A DNA stretch of 64,000 nt from Anaerolineales bacterium (lineage in GTDB: Bacteria > Chloroflexota > Anaerolineae > 4572-78 > J111): NCBI GenBank assembly GCA_015075405.1, contig JABTUK010000003.1, positions 744,001 through 808,000 on the forward strand. The letters are read 5' to 3'. The position numbers and the translations under genes are program-made. Shown piece after piece: positions 1-8,208 of this stretch (the first letter of the stretch is position 1; each line of letters begins with the position of its first letter). The notes beneath the pieces are model-generated. The model searched no databases. It saw only the letters and a list, made by a program, of their open reading frames with translations, and had not been told where the DNA came from.

Positions 1-140
1 AGCTTCGACAGCCAATCATCGGCCTGCACAACAGCATCCTGCTCACACACAACTTCTTGAGCAAAGGCGGCGGTGGGGACCAGGGTTAAAACTAAGGCCA
101 ACAAGACTACCAGACTGATAAGATTACCTAATTTTTTCAT
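1..140 (-). CDS. Secreted protein, N-terminal part (cut by window edge)
   Basis: A reading frame starts at the ATG at 140-138 on the minus strand and runs off the left edge after about 46 codons. A strong Shine-Dalgarno GGAGGAG lies 6 bases upstream. The first 26 residues form a classical signal peptide: MKKLG, a hydrophobic run of Leu/Val, then TAAFA before QEVVC. The mature part begins EVVCEQDAVVQADDWLSK. The VQADDWLSK segment resembles the LysM-like start of substrate-binding proteins that I associate with Anaerolineae, so an extracellular solute-binding protein is my best guess. The signal peptide is certain; the function is an inference because the body of the gene is outside the window. 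Confidence 0.75.
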   Translation of the reverse strand, partial: MKKLGNLISLVVLLALVLTLVPTAAFAQEVVCEQDAVVQADDWLSK

Positions 141-442
141 CGAAATCTCCTCCAAAATTTATGAACAGTTTAAGATTAACTTATAGTGGGCTAACTTTGA
201 ATAACAGTTGCGGCTAACGCGATGACCTCCTTTCTGCCAACAGTTATTCGGTGTTGGTCAACAACTTGGAAGACTATAACAGACCCTATTTAACCACCTT
301 TTAACTCGATGTTAAAATTCCGTTAATAAACCATAAAGTTTTTTTAACGTTGATGGGTTCAATCAAAATCTGTTCCAATCTGGCCTGATGTCTTATGAGA
401 TTGTTACCACTGGAAAACAGCTTGGATGGTTAAGTTTATAAG

Positions 443-472
443 TTGTGAGGAATTTATATCCCGCATTATAAT
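443..472 (+). promoter_or_regulatory. Candidate sigma-70 type promoter for the methyltransferase gene
   Basis: TTGTGA at 443-448, an 18-base spacer and a perfect TATAAT at 467-472. Transcription would start near 479 and the leader would contain the palindrome at 553-608. Confidence 0.45.
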
Positions 473-552
473 GCACTATGTTTTGCCGTGTCAAGCCATT
501 GGCGGCAAAATAGGGGGACGTTATTTTGCATAAAGTTATTGCTATTGAAACA

Positions 553-608
553 GGTAGCAGGGTAGCAAGTAGCAGAAATAAGTTTTGCTACCTTGCTACC
601 CTGCTACC
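553..608. repeat. Word-repeat hairpin (ggtagca family)
   Basis: Left arm is made of the words GGTAGCA/GGGTAGCA/AGTAGCA (553-574) and the right arm is its reverse complement (about 586-608) with a single extra base. The loop is AT-rich. A second hairpin with the same vocabulary lies at 54570-54643, just after purA. Confidence 0.85.
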
Positions 609-646
609 CTTGCCGGTTGGGAAAGAATTTCTCTGGACAGCAAAAA

Positions 647-1534
647 ATGAGCGCCATCAGCACCCTTGAAAAGTACAGCCAGCCCGATGTGGTAAGCTGC
701 TGGCAAAATTTGAGTAAACAGGGCCTGCAAAAGTGTGAGCAGGAGATGGCGGCCCGCTATTTTCCCCCGGCCGGACGCCTGCTCGACGTGGGGTGTGGGG
801 CGGGACGGGCGGTGTTGGCCTTAAACGAAGCCGGGTATCGGGTCAGTGGGGTGGATTTGAGTCTGGCCATGCTGCTGGCCGGGCGCAGCCTGTCGGCGGA
901 AGCGCAGTTCAGTGGGGCCAACTTGCTCAATTTGCCGTTTGCCACCGAGGCTTTTGAGGCCGTTTTTATGTTTTTTGGGGCGCTACAACATATTCCGGGG
1001 CGAGCCAACCGCCGCCGAGCCATGGTCGAAATGGCACGGGTGGCGCAGCCGGGCGGCCGCCTGATTTTGGGCCTGGATAATTTAGCCCCGGCCTTGCGTT
1101 GCTATTTTTACTGGCTGGGGCAGAAGATGTTGGGGGCAAAACAAAAATCGGCCACCTCTTCCGCAGCAGATACCACCTTGTGGAGCCGCGAGACCCGCCG
1201 GGTGCATCCTTTGCTCTGGCATGCCCGCGGCCTGACCCGAACCCTGCGCTGGCGCACCTGGCCCGGTGTGGTTGACGCCATTCGGCGCTTTAATCCCAAC
1301 GGCGCGGACGCCGAACCGGGCGACACCCAGGTGGCCCAGTTCAGCCTGCAAACCACGCCGGGGTTAATCTACTATCATGTCTACCAGGCCGGCGAGTTGA
1401 TCGAAGATGCCGCCAGCGCCGGCTGGCGTTTGCTGGGCCAGCACAGCGGCACAGAGTTGAACGAAGATCAGGTTTACCCCCCGGCAGTTCGACAGGCAGA
1501 TAAGCAGTTGTTCTTCGCCTTTGAGAAAATTTAG
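647..1534 (+). CDS. Class I SAM-dependent methyltransferase
   Basis: A 295-residue protein with the SAM-binding motif I LLDVGCGAG at residues 45-53, followed by VSGVDLS (motif II acid) and a later PGGRLILGLDN strand, the pattern of the Methyltransf_11/25 group. I chose the ATG at 647 because the frame upstream runs through the palindrome at 553-608 and gives a peptide (LPCYPCR) unlike a natural N-terminus. The region after residue 150 is longer than the minimal fold and may form the substrate cap. The substrate cannot be told; there is no informative neighbour. The next gene starts 15 bases downstream but has its own promoter-like sequence. Confidence 0.8.
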   Translation: MSAISTLEKYSQPDVVSCWQNLSKQGLQKCEQEMAARYFPPAGRLLDVGCGAGRAVLALNEAGYRVSGVDLSLAMLLAGRSLSAEAQFSGANLLNLPFATEAFEAVFMFFGALQHIPGRANRRRAMVEMARVAQPGGRLILGLDNLAPALRCYFYWLGQKMLGAKQKSATSSAADTTLWSRETRRVHPLLWHARGLTRTLRWRTWPGVVDAIRRFNPNGADAEPGDTQVAQFSLQTTPGLIYYHVYQAGELIEDAASAGWRLLGQHSGTELNEDQVYPPAVRQADKQLFFAFEKI

Positions 1535-1543
1535 TGTTATAAT
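1535..1543 (+). promoter_or_regulatory. Extended -10 element directly before the OLD-type gene
   Basis: TGT followed by TATAAT (1538-1543) is an extended -10 box. The downstream ATG is at 1550, so transcription would begin at or within a few bases of the start codon, giving a leaderless or nearly leaderless message. No Shine-Dalgarno is visible in this gap. I see no good -35 box. Confidence 0.45.
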
Positions 1544-1549
1544 TGGATT

Positions 1550-3283
1550 ATGTTAAACAAGCTTATCATTCGTAACTTTAAGCGTTTTGGCGAAGTTGAA
1601 ATTGAGCTGGGCAATCCCGTTGTTTTTATTGGCCCTAATAATTCGGGCAAAACTACGGCCCTTCAAGCCTTAGCACTATGGGATATTGGCCTAAAGCGTT
1701 GGATTGAAAAACGCCAAGGTAAAACAACTCCTGAAAAACGCCCAGGCGTAACCATTAACCGGCGAGATCTAATTGCTGTTCCCGTTCCAAGTGCAAATTT
1801 GCTATGGCGAGATCTACATGTGCGAGATATCCGTAGAACTCAAAACAAGCAACGAACGCAGAATATTCGTGTCGAAATTATTGTAGAAGGCATTTCAGCA
1901 GGCCAGGCCTGGAAGTGTGGGCTTGAGTTTGATTACGCTAATCCGGAGTCTTTCTATTGCCGACCTTTGCGACTTAGCGAAGGTGATAACCCAGAACGAA
2001 TGACAATTCCAGAGTTGGTGGTAACTACACGGGTAGCTTTTTTACCGCCCATGTCTGGCCTGGCCGACCAAGAATTTCTCAAACAACCTGGCGAAATCAG
2101 CTTTTTAATCGGACAAGGCCGCACGGCTGAAGTTTTACGTAACCTATGTTATCGGCTAATACAGAATGGAGATAGAGAAGCTTGGGTTAAAGTTTGCAAT
2201 CGCATTGAGAGTCTCTTTGGGGTTAAGCTTGATGAACCGCAGTACATTCTGGAACGAAGCGAGATCGAGTTAACTTATCGTGATCGGTCAGGTGTGCCTC
2301 TTGACATTTCTTCATCTGGTCGTGGATTACAACAAACTCTCTTGCTTCTGACTTACCTCGCTGCTAATCCTAATTCAGTTCTCTTACTCGATGAACCGGA
2401 TGCCCATCTTGAAATAATCCGACAACGGCAGATTTATCAAATTCTCAGTGAGTTTGCTCAAGAACAGGATAGTCAAATTATTGCTGCCAGCCATTCTGAG
2501 GTTATCCTCAACGAAGCGGCTGACCGTGATGTAGTTGTTGCGTTCCTCGGCAAGCCTCATCGAATTGATGATCGAGGCTTTCAATTGCTTAAATCACTCA
2601 AGGAAATTGGTTTCGACCAGTATTATCAAGCTGAGCAAAACGGCTGGGTGCTATACCTGGAAGGTCCTACTGACCTTGCTATCTTATATGCCTTTGCTGA
2701 AAAACTTAACCATCCTGCCCAGGAAATTCTGGCTCGCCCTTTTGTGCGGTATGTTCTTAACCAACCTACCAAAGCCCGTGATCATTTTCGCGGTTTACGT
2801 GAAGCCAAACCCGATTTGGTGGGCATAGCTATTTTTGATAGAATTGACTCCCCCCTTCAAAACCAGGCTGAATTATTAGAATACAAGTGGAAACAACGCG
2901 AAATAGAAAATTATCTATGTCAAACTGAGGTATTATTAGCTTGGGCCAGACAAGAAGGCGATACTCAAATTGGCGGACCTCTTTTTGCAACAGAGTGGGT
3001 TAACACTATGACGGAAACGATAGACGAGATCGAAAAAGCGATGAATACTCTGGGCAAAGGGTCTCCCTGGTCGCCGGATACGAAGGTCTCTGATGATTTT
3101 CTTGATCCACTATTTGCCGCATTTTTCAGGAAGTTACAATTACCCAATCTCATGCGCAAAACGGATTATCATATATTAACCAAGTTTGTGCCTCCTGATC
3201 GAATTGATCCTGAAATAGGACAAGTTTTAGACATGATCGTGACCACTTCACAGCAGGCTAAACCTGCTCAATTGGATAATTGA
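1550..3283 (+). CDS. OLD-family ATPase with TOPRIM-like nuclease domain
   Basis: A 577-residue protein with an ABC/SMC-type ATPase followed by a TOPRIM-like half. Walker A GPNNSGKT is at residues 28-35, a signature-like SSGRGLQQT near 254-262, Walker B VLLLDEPDAH near 277-287 and an H-loop AASHSEV after it. The second half has YLEGPTD near 368 and IFDRID near 427, which fit the conserved Glu and Asp positions of TOPRIM in OLD nucleases. Family members act in phage defence (P2 Old, Gabija GajA, retron and PARIS ATPases). Here there is no obvious partner (no UvrD helicase, reverse transcriptase or AriB-like gene), so it would be a class 1, single-gene OLD system. Base composition is more AT-rich than the flanking xylose genes, compatible with transfer. 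Defence role is inference. Confidence 0.8.
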   Translation: MLNKLIIRNFKRFGEVEIELGNPVVFIGPNNSGKTTALQALALWDIGLKRWIEKRQGKTTPEKRPGVTINRRDLIAVPVPSANLLWRDLHVRDIRRTQNKQRTQNIRVEIIVEGISAGQAWKCGLEFDYANPESFYCRPLRLSEGDNPERMTIPELVVTTRVAFLPPMSGLADQEFLKQPGEISFLIGQGRTAEVLRNLCYRLIQNGDREAWVKVCNRIESLFGVKLDEPQYILERSEIELTYRDRSGVPLDISSSGRGLQQTLLLLTYLAANPNSVLLLDEPDAHLEIIRQRQIYQILSEFAQEQDSQIIAASHSEVILNEAADRDVVVAFLGKPHRIDDRGFQLLKSLKEIGFDQYYQAEQNGWVLYLEGPTDLAILYAFAEKLNHPAQEILARPFVRYVLNQPTKARDHFRGLREAKPDLVGIAIFDRIDSPLQNQAELLEYKWKQREIENYLCQTEVLLAWARQEGDTQIGGPLFATEWVNTMTETIDEIEKAMNTLGKGSPWSPDTKVSDDFLDPLFAAFFRKLQLPNLMRKTDYHILTKFVPPDRIDPEIGQVLDMIVTTSQQAKPAQLDN

Positions 3284-3306
3284 CGAATTAAATCTCGCCC
3301 TCTCAA

Positions 3307-3321
3307 CCCACACTCTGTGGG
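3307..3321. repeat. Short perfect hairpin after the OLD-type gene
   Basis: CCCACA CTC TGTGGG is a 6-bp stem with a 3-base loop, 24 bases after the stop codon. No T-run follows, so it is not a classical terminator. Confidence 0.4.
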
Positions 3322-3369
3322 TGCGCGAAATCAAGACAAATCATAAAACGATATGGAGGTAAAGATTCA

Positions 3370-4530
3370 ATGTACGAACCAAAACCTGAACACAAGTTCA
3401 CCTTTGGTCTCTGGACCGTAGGCAACATAGGCCGCGATCCATTTGGGGAACCCGTGCGGACGACTCTGTCGCCGGTTGATATTGTTCACCTGCTGGCCGA
3501 GGTAGGCGCTTATGGCGTCAATTTTCACGATAACGACCTGGTCCCGATTGACGCCACCCCGGCCGAGCGCGATAAAATCGTGGCCGGCTTCAAAAAGGCG
3601 CTGGCCGAGACCGGCCTGGTGGCGCCCATGGCCACCACCAATCTCTTCTCCGATCCCGTCTTTCGAGATGGCGCTTTTACCAGCAACGATCCCCGAGTGC
3701 GGGCCTTTGCCCTGCAAAAAACCATGCGGGCCATGGATTTGGGGGCAGAGTTGGGGGCCAAAATTTATGTTTTCTGGGGCGGGCGCGAAGGCACGGAAAC
3801 CGACGCCGGCAAAGATCCCCTGGAAGCAGGCAAATGGTTCCGCGAGGCGCTCAACTTTCTGTGTGAGTACAATCTCGACCAGGGTTACGGCATGAAGTTT
3901 GCCCTGGAAGCCAAACCCAACGAGCCGCGCGGCGACATCTACCTGCCGACCACCGGAGCTATGCTTGGCTTTATTGCCACCCTGAACCACCCGGAGATGG
4001 TCGGCGTGAACCCCGAAGTGGCCCACGAACACATGGCCGGACTGAATTTTATGCACGCCGTCGCCCAGGCCTGGGATGCGGGCAAGCTGTTCCACATTGA
4101 TTTGAACGACCAAAAGTTTGGCCGCTACGATCAAGACTTTCGTTTTGGCGCGGAGTCTATCAAGCAAGCCTTCTACCTGGTTAAATTTTTAGAGGAAGTG
4201 GGCTACGAAGGCAGCCGTCACTTCGACGCCCACGCCTACCGCACCGCCGACCTGGCCGATGTCAAAGAATTTGCCCGTGGCTGCATGCGCACTTACCTTA
4301 TCTTAAAGGAAAAAGCCCTCCAATTCCGCGCCGATAAAGAAATTCAAGCCTTGCTGGCTGAAATCAAAGCCGACGATGGCTCGATGCACCCCTATTTTGG
4401 TCCCTATACCAAAGATAAGGCCGACGCCCTCAAAGCGCATGCCTTTGACCGGGTGGCGATGGGCCAACGGGGCCTGCCCTATGAGAAGTTAGACCAACTG
4501 TTGATTGAGCTGCTGTTAGGAGTAAGATGA
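3370..4530 (+). CDS. xylA: Xylose isomerase, class I (Streptomyces type)
   Basis: Interconverts D-xylose and D-xylulose in the cytoplasm, the first step of the isomerase route. The 386-residue length matches the short class I enzymes of actinobacteria (about 387) rather than the 440-residue class II enzymes. The catalytic His and Asp are in NFHDND (H53, D56), and the metal ligands and Lys are in EAKPNEPRGD (E180, K182). Later HIDLNDQ carries further metal-binding Asp residues. The start has a clear GGAGG seven or so bases upstream (atatggaggtaaagattca). It is followed by a xylA-like paralogue and xylB, a normal xylose operon apart from the doubled isomerase. Confidence 0.93.
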   Translation: MYEPKPEHKFTFGLWTVGNIGRDPFGEPVRTTLSPVDIVHLLAEVGAYGVNFHDNDLVPIDATPAERDKIVAGFKKALAETGLVAPMATTNLFSDPVFRDGAFTSNDPRVRAFALQKTMRAMDLGAELGAKIYVFWGGREGTETDAGKDPLEAGKWFREALNFLCEYNLDQGYGMKFALEAKPNEPRGDIYLPTTGAMLGFIATLNHPEMVGVNPEVAHEHMAGLNFMHAVAQAWDAGKLFHIDLNDQKFGRYDQDFRFGAESIKQAFYLVKFLEEVGYEGSRHFDAHAYRTADLADVKEFARGCMRTYLILKEKALQFRADKEIQALLAEIKADDGSMHPYFGPYTKDKADALKAHAFDRVAMGQRGLPYEKLDQLLIELLLGVR

Positions 4531-4536
4531 AGCGAC

Positions 4537-4582
4537 GAGGCGGGACACGAAGAGGCGAGGATTTGTCTCGCCCTCGCCTCAC
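4537..4582. repeat. Word-repeat hairpin (gaggcgag family)
   Basis: GAGGCGAGG at 4552-4560 pairs with CCTCGCCTC at 4572-4580; a second gaggcggg word lies at 4537. It starts 6 bases after the xylA stop codon. Same vocabulary as the hairpins at 5793-5861 and 50116-50176. Confidence 0.75.
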
Positions 4583-4595
4583 CTAAAATTCAATA

Positions 4596-4743
4596 AAAAA
4601 TAGGTAACTGCTCAGGTATCATGTCATTTCGACGAGCCTGCGAGGAGAAATCTTCCGGGTCGGTGCTTGAATAGCCCGCGAGCGGGAAGGATTTCTCGGC
4701 CTATGGCCTCGAAATGACATGCCTGAGCAGTTACAAAAATAGG
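4596..4743. mobile_element. Miniature inverted-repeat element, copy A, with direct-repeat flanks
   Basis: The element spans 4605-4734. Its ends GTAACTGCTCAGG (4604-4616) and CCTGAGCAGTTAC (4722-4734) are perfect inverted repeats of 13 bases, followed inward by ATGTCATTTCGA and its complement TCGAAATGACAT. The sequence AAAAATAGG occurs immediately outside both ends (4596-4604 and 4735-4743), which looks like a target-site duplication. It lies between xylA and the xylA-like gene and ends 19 bases before the latter's ATG, so the right flank supplies the AGGAG ribosome-binding site. No protein is encoded inside. Confidence 0.8.
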
Positions 4744-4753
4744 AGCTTTTGTT

Positions 4754-5794
4754 ATGCCTGGCACATTTCGTTTTTCCTTCGGCCCCTGGAATATCCACGA
4801 AGGGGCTGACCCATTTGGGCCAACAGTCCGGCCCAGCATCGCTTTTGCCGAAAAATTAAAACTTTACAAAAAGTTGGGCTTTGAGGGCGTCCAGTTTCAC
4901 GATGATGATGCCGTCCCCACCATCAACCAGGACCCCTCCCCCGCCGAGATACAAAAAACCGCCCAAGAGATGCGCCGCATGCTCGACGGCGAGGGCCTGG
5001 TGGCCGAAATTGTCGCTCCCCGGCTGTGGGAAGATCCGCGCACCATTGACGGCGGTTACACCGCCAACAACCCCGCCGAGCGGCAGTACGCTATCGAGCG
5101 CAGCCTGCAATGTATTGACATCGGCAACATTCTGGGAACCAACAAGCTGGTATTATGGCTGGCCCGCGAGGGCACTTACATTCGCGAGGCCAAAGATGCG
5201 GCCAAAGCGGTGGAGCTGCTGGTGACAGCCATCAACAAAATGCTGGCCCACGACCCCAATGTTCGCATCCTGGTTGAACCCAAACCCAACGAGCCGATGG
5301 ATTTGGCCTATATTCCCACCATCGGCCACGCCGTCGGCCTGTCGTATCTGACCGACGACCCCAGCCGCGTGGGCGTGCTCATGGAATCGGCCCACGCCAT
5401 TTTGGCCGGGCTGGACCCGTCGGACGAACTCTCTTATGCCATCGCCCACAAAAAATTGTGGAGTGTTCACCTGAACGACCAAAACGGCCTCAAGTTTGAC
5501 GAGGATAAGGCATTTGGCGCGGTTGACCTGCGCCGCGCTTTTATGCAGGTCTGGGTGCTCGACCGCAACGGCTACGGCAACAACGGCGAGTTTGTCGGCC
5601 TGGATGTCAAGGCCATGCGGACGCAGAAGGCGGAAGCAGCGACCCAACACCTGAGCAACAGCCGCGAAATCTTCCTGGCTTTGCTCGACGTGGCCCGCAG
5701 CCTGGACACCGCCCGGCTCGAGGCCCTCATCGCCGAGCGGAACTACGAACAGTTGGAAATGGAAATTATCCGCGCTCTATTGGGGCGGAAATGA
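4754..5794 (+). CDS. Xylose isomerase-like TIM-barrel sugar isomerase
   Basis: A 346-residue paralogue of the upstream xylA. It keeps QFHDDD (H49, D52), the EPKPNEP metal/Lys motif near residues 175-181 and HLNDQNG near 238, so the catalytic set of class I xylose isomerases seems intact. It is about 40 residues shorter than XylA, mainly at the C-terminus, and has its own sequence signature (FGPWNIHEGADPFG). Position between xylA and xylB suggests a related sugar (another aldose) or a second xylose isomerase with different properties. AGGAG lies 8 bases before the ATG. Function as a sugar isomerase is well supported, the substrate is not. Confidence 0.85.
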   Translation: MPGTFRFSFGPWNIHEGADPFGPTVRPSIAFAEKLKLYKKLGFEGVQFHDDDAVPTINQDPSPAEIQKTAQEMRRMLDGEGLVAEIVAPRLWEDPRTIDGGYTANNPAERQYAIERSLQCIDIGNILGTNKLVLWLAREGTYIREAKDAAKAVELLVTAINKMLAHDPNVRILVEPKPNEPMDLAYIPTIGHAVGLSYLTDDPSRVGVLMESAHAILAGLDPSDELSYAIAHKKLWSVHLNDQNGLKFDEDKAFGAVDLRRAFMQVWVLDRNGYGNNGEFVGLDVKAMRTQKAEAATQHLSNSREIFLALLDVARSLDTARLEALIAERNYEQLEMEIIRALLGRK

Positions 5795-5861
5795 GGCGAG
5801 GATTTGTGAGGCGAGGAGGCGAGGAGGCCTCGCCTCTTCGCCTCCTCGCCTCCTCGCCTCA
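5793..5861. repeat. Word-repeat hairpin with 22-bp perfect stem
   Basis: TGAGGCGAGGAGGCGAGGAG plus GC (5807-5828) pairs perfectly with 5840-5861 over 22 bases with an 11-base loop. The repeat words already begin at the stop codon of the xylose isomerase-like gene (TGAGGCGAGG, stop TGA 5792-5794). It ends 19 bases before the xylB ATG. The stem is long enough to act on mRNA processing or as a transcription attenuator, but no T-run follows. Confidence 0.9.
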
Positions 5862-5880
5862 TCATTGACAGGAGTTAAAC

Positions 5881-7377
5881 ATGAATTACTTTTTGGGAAT
5901 CGACTCATCAACGACGGGCGTTAAAGCCCTGGTTATTAATGCGCAAGGGGAAGTTGTCGGCGCGGCCACCACGGAAATCCCTTTTTCGACGCCCAAGCCG
6001 CTGTGGAGCGAGCAGGATCCGGCGGATTGGTGGGGGGGCGCAGTCAGCAGTATTCGCCAAGTTCTCCAGCAAACCGGCTTGAGCGGCGGCGACATTGCCG
6101 CCATCGGCTTGACCGGCCAGATGCACGGGCTGACGCTTCTGGATGAAAACGGCCAGGTGTTACGCCCGGCCATTCTCTGGAACGACCAGCGCACCGGGGC
6201 CGAGTGCGACGACATCCGCGCCCGGCTGGGCAAAGCGCGGCTTATCCAAATCACCGGCAACGATGCCCTGACCGGCTTCACTGCGCCCAAAATTTTGTGG
6301 GTGCAGAAACACGAGGCGGAGGTGTATGCTAAAACCAAACACATTTTACTGCCTAAAGATTATGTCCGCTACAAACTGACCGGCGGTTTTGCCGTGGACA
6401 AGGCCGATGGGGCGGGCATGCTTTTGTTCGACCTGGCCGAACGAGACTGGTCGCCGGAGCTGCTGGCCGCGCTGGAAATTCCGGCGGAGTGGCTGCCGCA
6501 AACTTATGAAGGACCAGACGTGACCGGCTATATTTCGGCGGAGGCGGCGGAAACGACGGGCTTGAAAGCGGGCACACCGGTAGTCGGCGGGGGCGGCGAC
6601 CAGGCCGCCCAGGCTGTCGGGGTGGGTGTAGTACAGTCGGGCATTATTGCCCTGACCCTGGGCACATCAGGCGTGGTTTTTGCCAGCACCAACGAGCCGT
6701 TTATCGAGCCGGAGGGCCGGCTGCACGCCTTTTGTCACTCCGTGCCGGGCCGCTGGCATTTGATGGGGGTCATGCTGTCGGCAGCGGGCAGTTTGCGCTG
6801 GTATCGAGACACCCTGGCCCCCGGCCTTGATTTTGACAGCCTGCTGGCTCCGGCTAAAGATGTCCCGCCGGGCAGCGAAGGGTTGCTCTTTTTACCCTAC
6901 CTCACCGGCGAGCGGACGCCTCACCCTGACCCGCTGGCGCGAGGGGCCTTTGTCGGCCTGACCGTGCGTCACAACCAGGCCCATTTCAGCCGGGCAGTGC
7001 TGGAAGGAGTCGCTTTTGGCCTGCGCGACAGCTTCGAGCTGATGAAATCGGCCGGGTTGGCCCAAATCACCCAGGTGCGAGTATCGGGCGGGGGAGCCAA
7101 GAGTCCCTTGTGGCGGCAAATTCTGGCGGACACCCTCAACGCCGAGTTGGTCACGGTCAACACCACCGAGGGCGCGGCTTACGGCGCGGCCTTGTTGGCC
7201 GGCGTGGGGGTCGGGGCATGGCCGGATGTGGACACAGCCTGCCAAACCAGCATCAACATCACCGGCTCGACCAGCCCCCAGCCGGATACGGCAGCCAGAT
7301 ACGAGCAGGTGTATGCCGAGTACCGGCAGCTTTATCCGGCTTTGAAGGATATTTCGCACAACCTGAGCCGGGTATGA
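5881..7377 (+). CDS. xylB: Xylulokinase
   Basis: Phosphorylates D-xylulose to xylulose 5-phosphate with ATP, feeding the pentose phosphate pathway. The 498-residue FGGY-family protein starts with GIDSSTTGVKALV (phosphate-binding loop, residues 6-18), has GQMHGL near 79, the GGGGDQ loop with the catalytic Asp near 239-244 and the FGGY C-terminal SGGGAKSPLW near 402. The start is supported by AGGAG 8 bases upstream. It ends a three-gene xylose unit with two isomerases. No xylose transporter or XylR is in the window. Confidence 0.93.
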   Translation: MNYFLGIDSSTTGVKALVINAQGEVVGAATTEIPFSTPKPLWSEQDPADWWGGAVSSIRQVLQQTGLSGGDIAAIGLTGQMHGLTLLDENGQVLRPAILWNDQRTGAECDDIRARLGKARLIQITGNDALTGFTAPKILWVQKHEAEVYAKTKHILLPKDYVRYKLTGGFAVDKADGAGMLLFDLAERDWSPELLAALEIPAEWLPQTYEGPDVTGYISAEAAETTGLKAGTPVVGGGGDQAAQAVGVGVVQSGIIALTLGTSGVVFASTNEPFIEPEGRLHAFCHSVPGRWHLMGVMLSAAGSLRWYRDTLAPGLDFDSLLAPAKDVPPGSEGLLFLPYLTGERTPHPDPLARGAFVGLTVRHNQAHFSRAVLEGVAFGLRDSFELMKSAGLAQITQVRVSGGGAKSPLWRQILADTLNAELVTVNTTEGAAYGAALLAGVGVGAWPDVDTACQTSINITGSTSPQPDTAARYEQVYAEYRQLYPALKDISHNLSRV

Positions 7378-7421
7378 GGAGGCGGCATCAAGCTTGTATA
7401 ATGGTTGGCCGGGGCTAAAAT

Positions 7422-7542
7422 ATCTTTGGTAGTTACTACTCAAGTGTCATTGCGAGCGAAGCGAAGCAATCCCCAAGTTGTGGTGGGGGATTGCTTCGGC
7501 TTACAGCCTCGCAATGACATGACTGAGCAGTTATCTTTGGTA
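7422..7542. mobile_element. Miniature inverted-repeat element, copy B, with 10-bp direct-repeat flanks
   Basis: The element lies between two copies of ATCTTTGGTA (7422-7431 and 7533-7542). Its left end reads GTTACTACTCAAGTGTCATTGCGAG and its right end is the imperfect complement CTCGCAATGACATGACTGAGCAGT. The centre carries a second hairpin, AGCGAAGCAATCCCC with GGGGGATTGCTTCG. This copy has the ATTGCGAG core where the other three copies have ATTTCGA. It sits just upstream of the Uma2 gene and provides spurious upstream codons to that frame. Confidence 0.78.
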
Positions 7543-7569
7543 AATATTGAGGAAGCGGCGAGGGCAAGT

Positions 7570-8130
7570 GTGACGATCCAGATAGCCAGGCGGCTTTTCA
7601 CCACAACGGAATACCATCAAATGTTGGAGGCTCGTATTCTCACCGAGGATGACCGGGTTGAACTTATCGAGGGTGAGGTGGTCAGCATGTCCCCCATTGG
7701 CAGTCGTCACGCGGCTTGTGTGAATAGGTTAAACCAGCTTATGGCTGAACGAGCAGGTAAACTGGCTTTGATAAGCGTACAGAATCCCATTCACCTGGGC
7801 GAACATTCGGAACCGGAGCCGGACCTGGCTCTGTTACAACCCCGCTCTGATTTTTATGGACAGGCTCACCCCGAAGCGGAAGATGTCATCCTGATCATTG
7901 AAGTGGCGGAGAGTTCGGCCGAGTATGACCGGCAAGTGAAAACACCGCTCTACGCTCACCATGGCATTGCCGAAGTATGGCTGGTGGATTTAGCCGCCGC
8001 TGTGATTGAAATTTACCGGCGGCCCTCAGCGACAGGCTACGAACAGCTACAGCGCCGGAAGCGCGGCCAGAGCCTTACTCCGCAAGCTTTTCCCCAGTTG
8101 GTGTTGACGGTGAGTGAAATTTTAGGCTAA
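7570..8130 (+). CDS. Uma2 family endonuclease-like protein
   Basis: A 186-residue protein of the Uma2 (DUF820) family, a PD-(D/E)XK fold that is very abundant in cyanobacteria and Chloroflexota. The family N-terminus TIQIARRLFTTTEYHQM is followed by DDRVELIEGEVV, then the active-site residues EPEPDLAL (Asp, near 85), LIIEVAESS (Glu, near 110) and VKTPLYA (Lys, near 123), and finally EVWLVD. I chose the GTG at 7570 because family members begin just there and because the frame upstream is read through the mobile element. Biological role of the family is poorly known; defence or transposon association is often proposed. Confidence 0.82.
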   Translation: MTIQIARRLFTTTEYHQMLEARILTEDDRVELIEGEVVSMSPIGSRHAACVNRLNQLMAERAGKLALISVQNPIHLGEHSEPEPDLALLQPRSDFYGQAHPEAEDVILIIEVAESSAEYDRQVKTPLYAHHGIAEVWLVDLAAAVIEIYRRPSATGYEQLQRRKRGQSLTPQAFPQLVLTVSEILG

Positions 8131-8138
8131 AGCAACGA

Positions 8139-8200
8139 AGAAGGGAGGGTTGGAAGGCTGGAAGATTGGATATTTGCCAAGCCTTCAAGCTTCCATCCTT
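8139..8200. repeat. Word-repeat hairpin (ggaaggctgg family)
   Basis: GGTTGGAAGGCTGGAAGATTGG (8148-8169) pairs imperfectly with CCAAGCCTTCAAGCTTCCATCC (8178-8199). It starts 17 bases after the Uma2 stop codon and is followed directly by a terminator. Confidence 0.75.
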
Positions 8201-8208
8201 AAAGCAAG

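Larger units (their letters stand above)
141..646. other. Intergenic region between divergent genes
   Basis: About 500 bases without a convincing gene separate the minus-strand secreted protein from the methyltransferase. It holds an imperfect hairpin at 199-249 (arms GAATAAC and GTTATTC), a candidate plus-strand promoter at 443-472 and a word-repeat palindrome at 553-608. The part between 150 and 420 is AT-rich. It is probably the long leader and control region of the secreted-protein gene. Confidence 0.6.

Noticed and set aside
553..646. Extended start of the methyltransferase at 593.
   Set aside because: The extra codons are read from the palindrome; the ATG at 647 gives a normal N-terminus.
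5793..5861. CRISPR array or tandem-repeat locus suggested by the many repeated words.
   Set aside because: The words are contiguous or inverted, with no regular unique spacers and no cas genes.
7391..7402. TATAAT at 7397-7402 as a promoter of the Uma2 gene.
   Set aside because: No -35 match at a suitable distance; the box is kept only as a weak possibility.
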